Assembly: GCA_941918925.1 (NCBI GenBank) | Contig: OW799233.1 | Coordinates: 140,432,223 to 140,496,222 of the forward strand | Direction of reading: 5' to 3' | Length of the DNA stretch: 64,000 nucleotides | Source of the DNA: Phyto melanocephala | Taxonomy: Eukaryota; Arthropoda; Insecta; Diptera; Rhinophoridae | Part shown: piece after piece, positions 59,506 through 64,000 of the stretch | Numbering within the stretch: the first letter of the stretch is position 1 | How the letters are laid out: each line of letters opens with the position of its first letter | Program-made: the position numbers and the translations under genes | Notes under the pieces: generated by a model | Seen by the model: the letters and a program-made list of their open reading frames with translations, nothing else | The model's database searches: none | Told to the model about the DNA's origin: nothing

Positions 59506-60320
59506 TATTCAAAAACTTGAATCAGTCAAAAAATAATTTTTGCTGTAATGTTTATATAAGCTTCGTTGGAATACTAATAAAATTTTACTATCAAATCAAA
59601 ATCGTTTATCCCTTATTGCGCTCCAAACGTTACAAAACCGAAAAATAGTTTCCAATATTGCATTTTTTCTGAATCTAATTCAATGTAAAATTGATTTTTC
59701 TTCATATCTTCAGCGTAAAGTATGTACTTATGTCCCTAATAGACAGCTTAGATCATATAAACCGTTTTTAATAAAATTTCATAGATCAAACTACATTAAC
59801 GTTGATCCATTTAGAAGAATTTGCATATTTCTTGACATTAACTTTCGCGAATACTCAAAAAATTAATACTCTTTCATTAACTAAATAGTAGGTATGTATG
59901 TCATAAAAGTACATACCAGCATACTCTTGACAAAATATCTTATGTCGAGATAAGAAATTTTTAAAAGTTCTCATGAATAAAAGCAAAATTTTTTAAATAT
60001 TTTCTATTCACTAATCAGCGTCTTTTTACCTTTAATATTATAAGTGATGATACAAGAGAATTAAATAGTGTAATTTTTACTCATGTTTATTTTTTTCCCA
60101 TTTTCAAAAACAAATTTGTAAATTTAATTAAAAAAATTTTTTTTAAATGTCCATAGTGTACAAAGTTTAAGTTCGTTTGCGCTAATCCACGTTTTACTGC
60201 GAGTTCAATTTGTAAGATACATAATCATCTTAGATAAACTTATGTTTTTAATAATTTTGCTCTACTGAAATATTTAAAAATTTAATTTAAGTTGCTTTGT
60301 CGAAATTCCACTGATATGTA
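59506..60320. other. A+T-rich stretch, nothing recognised
   Basis: No supported feature. Confidence 0.4.
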
Positions 60321-62097
60321 TTTTTATACCCTTCACACAGTGAAAAAGGGTATATATAGGTTTGTCATTCCGTGTGAAATTTCTACAATTTTCATTTCCG
60401 ACCCCATAAAGTATACATATATTTTCTGAAAGCTTATGAATAGGGGAGTCTATTAAGCTCTGTCAGTATGTCCGTCTGTCCGTGTATATGTTGAAATCAA
60501 CTTCTTGAAGTATTAAAATATCAGAAATATTCAGGAATAGATCGGTATTGAAAATCAGAAACATCGGTACATAAACAACTGAGATATGAGCAAAAACCCA
60601 CGACCACCTCGATTTTTTTTTCACAAAAAAAAAACATTAAAACAACAACAAACATACATACAAACAGGTATACTGGTTAGAGTAAACGTGGCATCGAATC
60701 CCAGCTGAGCCAAAAAAAAATTTATTTTATTTTTTTTATAATTTTTTTATATTTTTTTTTATACCCGCCACCAAAAAAATGGTGGGGGTATATTCATTTT
60801 GTCATTCCGTTTGTAACACATCGAAATATCCATTTTAGACCCCATAAAGTATATATATTCTGAATCGGGGTTTGATTTTATGACGATCTAGCTATGTCCA
60901 TCCGTCTGTCCGTCTGTTGAAAGCACGATAGAGGTCGCACCGAAAATGCTAGGGGATTCAAATTTTGCCAGAATCTTTCTTATATACAAGGTATTAAAAA
61001 TGGGCTAAATCGAAATATTAGGAAGAGAGTTATAGTACGAAAAGCAAGAGTAGGTCGAAAAAACAGTGTCCTTCGAACATCGAATAAAATGGAATTGTGT
61101 CCAAACACCTTAACGTAGACTCATGAAACTTCGAATATATATTTTCTGCATAAAGAAAATGTTTTTCCCCGAAAATTGTTTACATCTATGCATTAGGAGA
61201 GGAGTTATCGATCAAAATGTACGAAAATTTATACCGCACAGTGTATTTTTCGGTATATTTAAAAACAAAAACGTCATAAAAGCAACAAACTTGGATGTAC
61301 GACTCTGAAATTTTGCACACTTTGCTTTCTGGTGACACGCTTTCTTGTAACGGCAAATCAATGTGCCACGCCCACTTTTACGCCCACCTCCCATATAACG
61401 TTTTACCTAAAATTCATATAATTTCTCTAATAATAGAGATTTTTGAATAATATTTAAAGGACTATATTGAAACACCTAATTTGAACTCATTAGCAAAAAC
61501 AACTTTGACACCCCTACTATAACGCCCACTTTCACTTTTGAATTGTGTCCAGATGCATAAACGTAGTCATGAAACTTCGAATATATATTTATCGAGTCAA
61601 AAGAATATTTTTCCCTGAAAATCGCTCAAATCTATGAATTAGGAAAAGAGTTATAGATAAAAATGTACGAAAATGTATACCGCACAGTATATATTTCAAA
61701 TTTTAAACGTAATAAAACTGACAAAACTATATGTACGATTCTGAAATTTTGCAAACATGGCTTTTTTGTCAAAGTCTTCGTTATAACGGAAAATAGATGT
61801 GCCACGCACACTAAAAAACGTGTCCTTCGCACATCGAATAAAATTGAATTGTGTCCAGACGCATAAACCTAGAGTCATGAAACTTCGAATATATATCTAT
61901 CGAGTCAAAAGAATATTTTTTTTTGAAAATCGCTTAAATCTATGAATTAGGAAAAGAGTTATAGATAAAAATGTACGAAAATTTATACCGCACAGTGTAT
62001 ATTTCAAATTTAAAACGTAATAAAACTGACAAAACTATATGTACGATTCTGGCTTTTTGGTCAAAGTCTTCGTTATAACGGAAAATAGATGTGCCAC

Positions 62098-62521
62098 GCA
62101 CATTTTTTTCCTTAAATTTTTATAAAAATACATTAGTCATATATATTAGCATTTATTCATCTTACACTGCGCCATTTATTGTACTGTAGCTAAATATAAG
62201 ATAAAGATGATAAGATAGATGACTCTACTAGCAACTACTAGATGGCATGCTAACAACTTAAGCTTATGTTCTCCTGAAGTTATGCTCTATTAAAAATGGG
62301 AATTTAGGAAAATTTTGACCTAAGTCAAAAAAAATTATCTCTAAACATTATAAACAATTTATTTTCATGTACTAATGGCTAACAAATTTTAAAATTATAC
62401 AAAACTTATTTCGTTTGAAAATCTTTTAAAAGCAAAATGTTATAGAAGCTTAAAAATCAAAATCTTACTGATAAATTTCCCGTTTTAGAAAAATGCAGAG
62501 AATGTATATTTTAAATCACCC
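62098..62521 (-). repeat. 425-bp module shared by A6 and A8
   Basis: The reverse complement of 55180-55605. One edge reads CAGGGTGATTTAAAATATAC (minus strand), which resembles a mariner TIR. In both copies it lies next to a relic of the AGGGTGG...AAGGGCC TIR. Non-coding; function and source unknown. Confidence 0.65.
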
Positions 62522-62735
62522 TGTGGCCCTTAAAATTGAACCTTAAATTCACTTTCTTCCTCTTAAATTCATGTAAATTCTCTATGAATAAAGATTTTGG
62601 AATACTAAAGGACTATATTGAAATATCTAAGTTATGTTTATTAGCAGAAACTTTATTGACACGCGTATTTTAACGGCCACTTTCATTGAAAAACTAAATT
62701 TACGAAAACATTTTACTAGCATACCGAAGTTATAA

Positions 62736-63346
62736 TGGGTGGTTTAATTTTAAGGGACTATGTTGATTTTGAATAAAACACCAATTATTTAGGAAATTAT
62801 TATCATTTATTTTTAAAATAATAATATTTCTATGCTTCAATTTTGTATGGAACAAAATATCGGCCAAATGGCCCCCCAACCTAGGCCGCACACTTCGATC
62901 CGATAGTCCATATTTTCAGTGACACTGTTGATGCTCGATTGTTGGGCACGATGATGAGTCGAGGTTGCTTGCTCTTTTGCCACGTTATCGTGAAAAACAG
63001 CAATGTTTCACATTCAACGAACTAAGATGGCATTCACAGATGTTTTCACATTTCATACAGACCTGCTTTGCAGACATTTAAACATTTTTTACAATTCTCA
63101 CGATTGTGGACGAATTCGAACGATTATGTTGACCAAAAGAATCACGAAGTGCACAAAATGCATTTTGATTTGAACGCCCATTTTTATAAAAAGCTTTAAT
63201 ATTTAAAAGCGTTTCTCGACTGCGTATCTTTCCACGGTTCAAATTGAGTTAGTCTGAGATTGAGAAATGTCAAATGAAATACAAGAAAAAGTTGAAGTTT
63301 AGATGTGGTTCACCTTAAACATGGGCCCTTCAAATTTAACCACCCT
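62736..63346 (-). mobile_element. Defective DD41D mariner carried by A8
   Basis: TIRs TGGGTGGTTTAATTTTAAGG (62736) and GGGCCCTTCAAATTTAACCA (ending CCCT, 63346). The minus strand reads NAFCALRDSFGQHNRSNSST and IVRIVKN, matching the first helix-turn-helix of rosa-type transposases (ALRDFFGRHNRPSESTIRNIV in relatives), with later scraps of the second (STHHRAQQ type). No catalytic domain. Confidence 0.7.
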
Positions 63347-63837
63347 CTACAAAGAAAGTGATACATATTTTATTATAAAGAGATTATTCTATAGCGAATA
63401 ACAAAATAATAAATATTGTGCTTTAAATGTACACAAAATTGGTGGTGGGTATAAAAGATTCGGCACAACCGAATATAGTGCTCTTAATATATTTATTTAA
63501 TATATTATTTATATTTTTATTATTATTTTTTTTAATTTTTTTTTTTGTTTCTTTTATATTTATTATTTTTATTTTAATTTTTTTTTTTTAATTTTTTTTT
63601 ATTATTTTATAAATTTTTTTTTTTTTTAATACATACGTAAATTTCTAATTTTACAATTGGATGTTTTTATATATGTATGTTTTTTATATATGTATGAACG
63701 TATTTCATATGAGATGAATGGTGATACAAACTACTGTTATTGCACGACTACACGTTGTGAAGGGTATATAAGAATATAGCACTCTTACTCGTTGTTTATA
63801 TATTTTACCAAAAAAACAATTTTGTATTATTCGACAT

Positions 63838-64000
63838 TCTTATACCCGCCACAAAAAAAAGGTGGGGGTATATTAATTTTGTCATTCCGTTCGTAACACA
63901 TCGAAATATCCGTTTTAGACCCCATAAAGTATATATATTCTGGATCGGGGTTTGATTTTATGACGATCTAGCTATGTCCGTCCGTCTGTTCGTCTGTTGA
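63838..64000 (+). mobile_element. Mini-me-like A element (A9), cut by window end
   Basis: TATACCCGCCAC hairpin, TTTGTCATTCCG, AGACCCCATAAAG, TATATATA, core, and GTCCGTCCGTCTG up to the last base. It begins about 44 bp after the end of B3. Confidence 0.8.

Larger units (their letters stand above)
60760..63486 (+). mobile_element. Mini-me-like A element (A8), inserted in B3
   Basis: Hairpin end TATACCCGCCACC at the left; core and GTCY tract; then a ~305-bp segment repeated twice (about 61545-61811 and 61850-62101: GTCCAGAYGCATAAAC...AGATGTGCCACGCACA). The 425-bp module shared with A6 (62098-62521) and a DD41D-derived MITE (62736-63346) follow, and it ends CGGCACAACCGAATATAGTG. Repeated 60-67-codon frames within it are by-products. 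Confidence 0.8.
60321..63794 (+). mobile_element. Mini-me-like B element (B3), split by A8
   Basis: Left part 60321-60759 mirrors B1: hairpin TATACCCTTCACACAGTGAA, TTTGTCATTCCGTGTG, a GTATGTCCGTCTGTCCGTGT tract, TATCAGAAATATTCAGG, and CATCGAATCCCAGCTGAGCC leading into a T-rich block. Right part 63487-63794 continues that T-rich block and ends with TGTGAAGGGTATATAAGAAT and ATAGCACTCTTACTCGTTGT. A8 therefore inserted in the A/T block of B3. Confidence 0.8.

Noticed and set aside
51884..61308. Recurring ~60-codon frames starting MKLRIYIS at 51884, 57329 (minus) and 61123
   Set aside because: They lie at the same place in each A element, vary by frameshifts, contain no domain and are by-products of a conserved non-coding repeat.

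Overview
This window looks like nuclear DNA from a higher fly (Brachycera, probably Schizophora; family not decidable from this sequence alone). The evidence is strong A+T richness, DD41D 'rosa'-type mariner transposases, many mini-me-like elements (a TA-rich tract, a conserved core, then GTCY microsatellite) and Helitron families with A|T insertion sites. I found no intact host gene, tRNA, rRNA or CRISPR array. The window is either a long intron or intergenic DNA built almost entirely from transposable elements in different states of decay.

0-17.6 kb: a non-autonomous Helitron (81-583); a fold-back DD41D mariner (685-1603); a mini-me-like element (3551-5922) split by a second Helitron (4069-4945); a piggyBac-like relic (8105-8557); and four broken rosa-type/IS630-Tc1-mariner transposase copies (8935-9335, 11880-12455, 13660-13985, 15930-16640). 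The same region holds two inverted copies of a structured module with covarying stems (11100, 12603), a 309-bp long-inverted-repeat insertion with a 15-bp target duplication (12813-13121), an unidentified coding-like island (14302-14541) and a third Helitron (16874-17625).

17.6-36 kb: further Helitron copies (19207, 25758, 30330), mini-me-like fragments, a DD34D mariner relic (22160-22710), a nested-stem hairpin with a Pol III B-box-like motif (30975-31061), a TIR element with AAGTACTT repeats (33708-34344), and the remains of an autonomous Helitron helicase (34904-35440).

36-50 kb: a hAT-like MITE with a perfect 8-bp target duplication (36754-36944), a MITE full of GCAAT/ATTGC repeats (43442-43867), a perfect 215-bp tandem duplication (44998-45431) beside a mariner-like element (45433-47057) that carries an inserted PIF/Harbinger derivative (46016-46575), and an inverted second copy of the AAGTACTT element (48638-49353).

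50-64 kb: a dense nest of mini-me-like elements of two subfamilies, called A and B here. A elements carry a TATACCCGCCACC hairpin end; B elements carry a TATACCCTTCAC hairpin end. One A element sits inside another A (54398-57697) and one A inside a B (60321-63794). Several A copies carry the same defective DD41D mariner at the same internal site, so the host element multiplied after it captured the mariner. Nothing here forms a pathway; the biology is insertion, nesting, capture and decay of mobile DNA.
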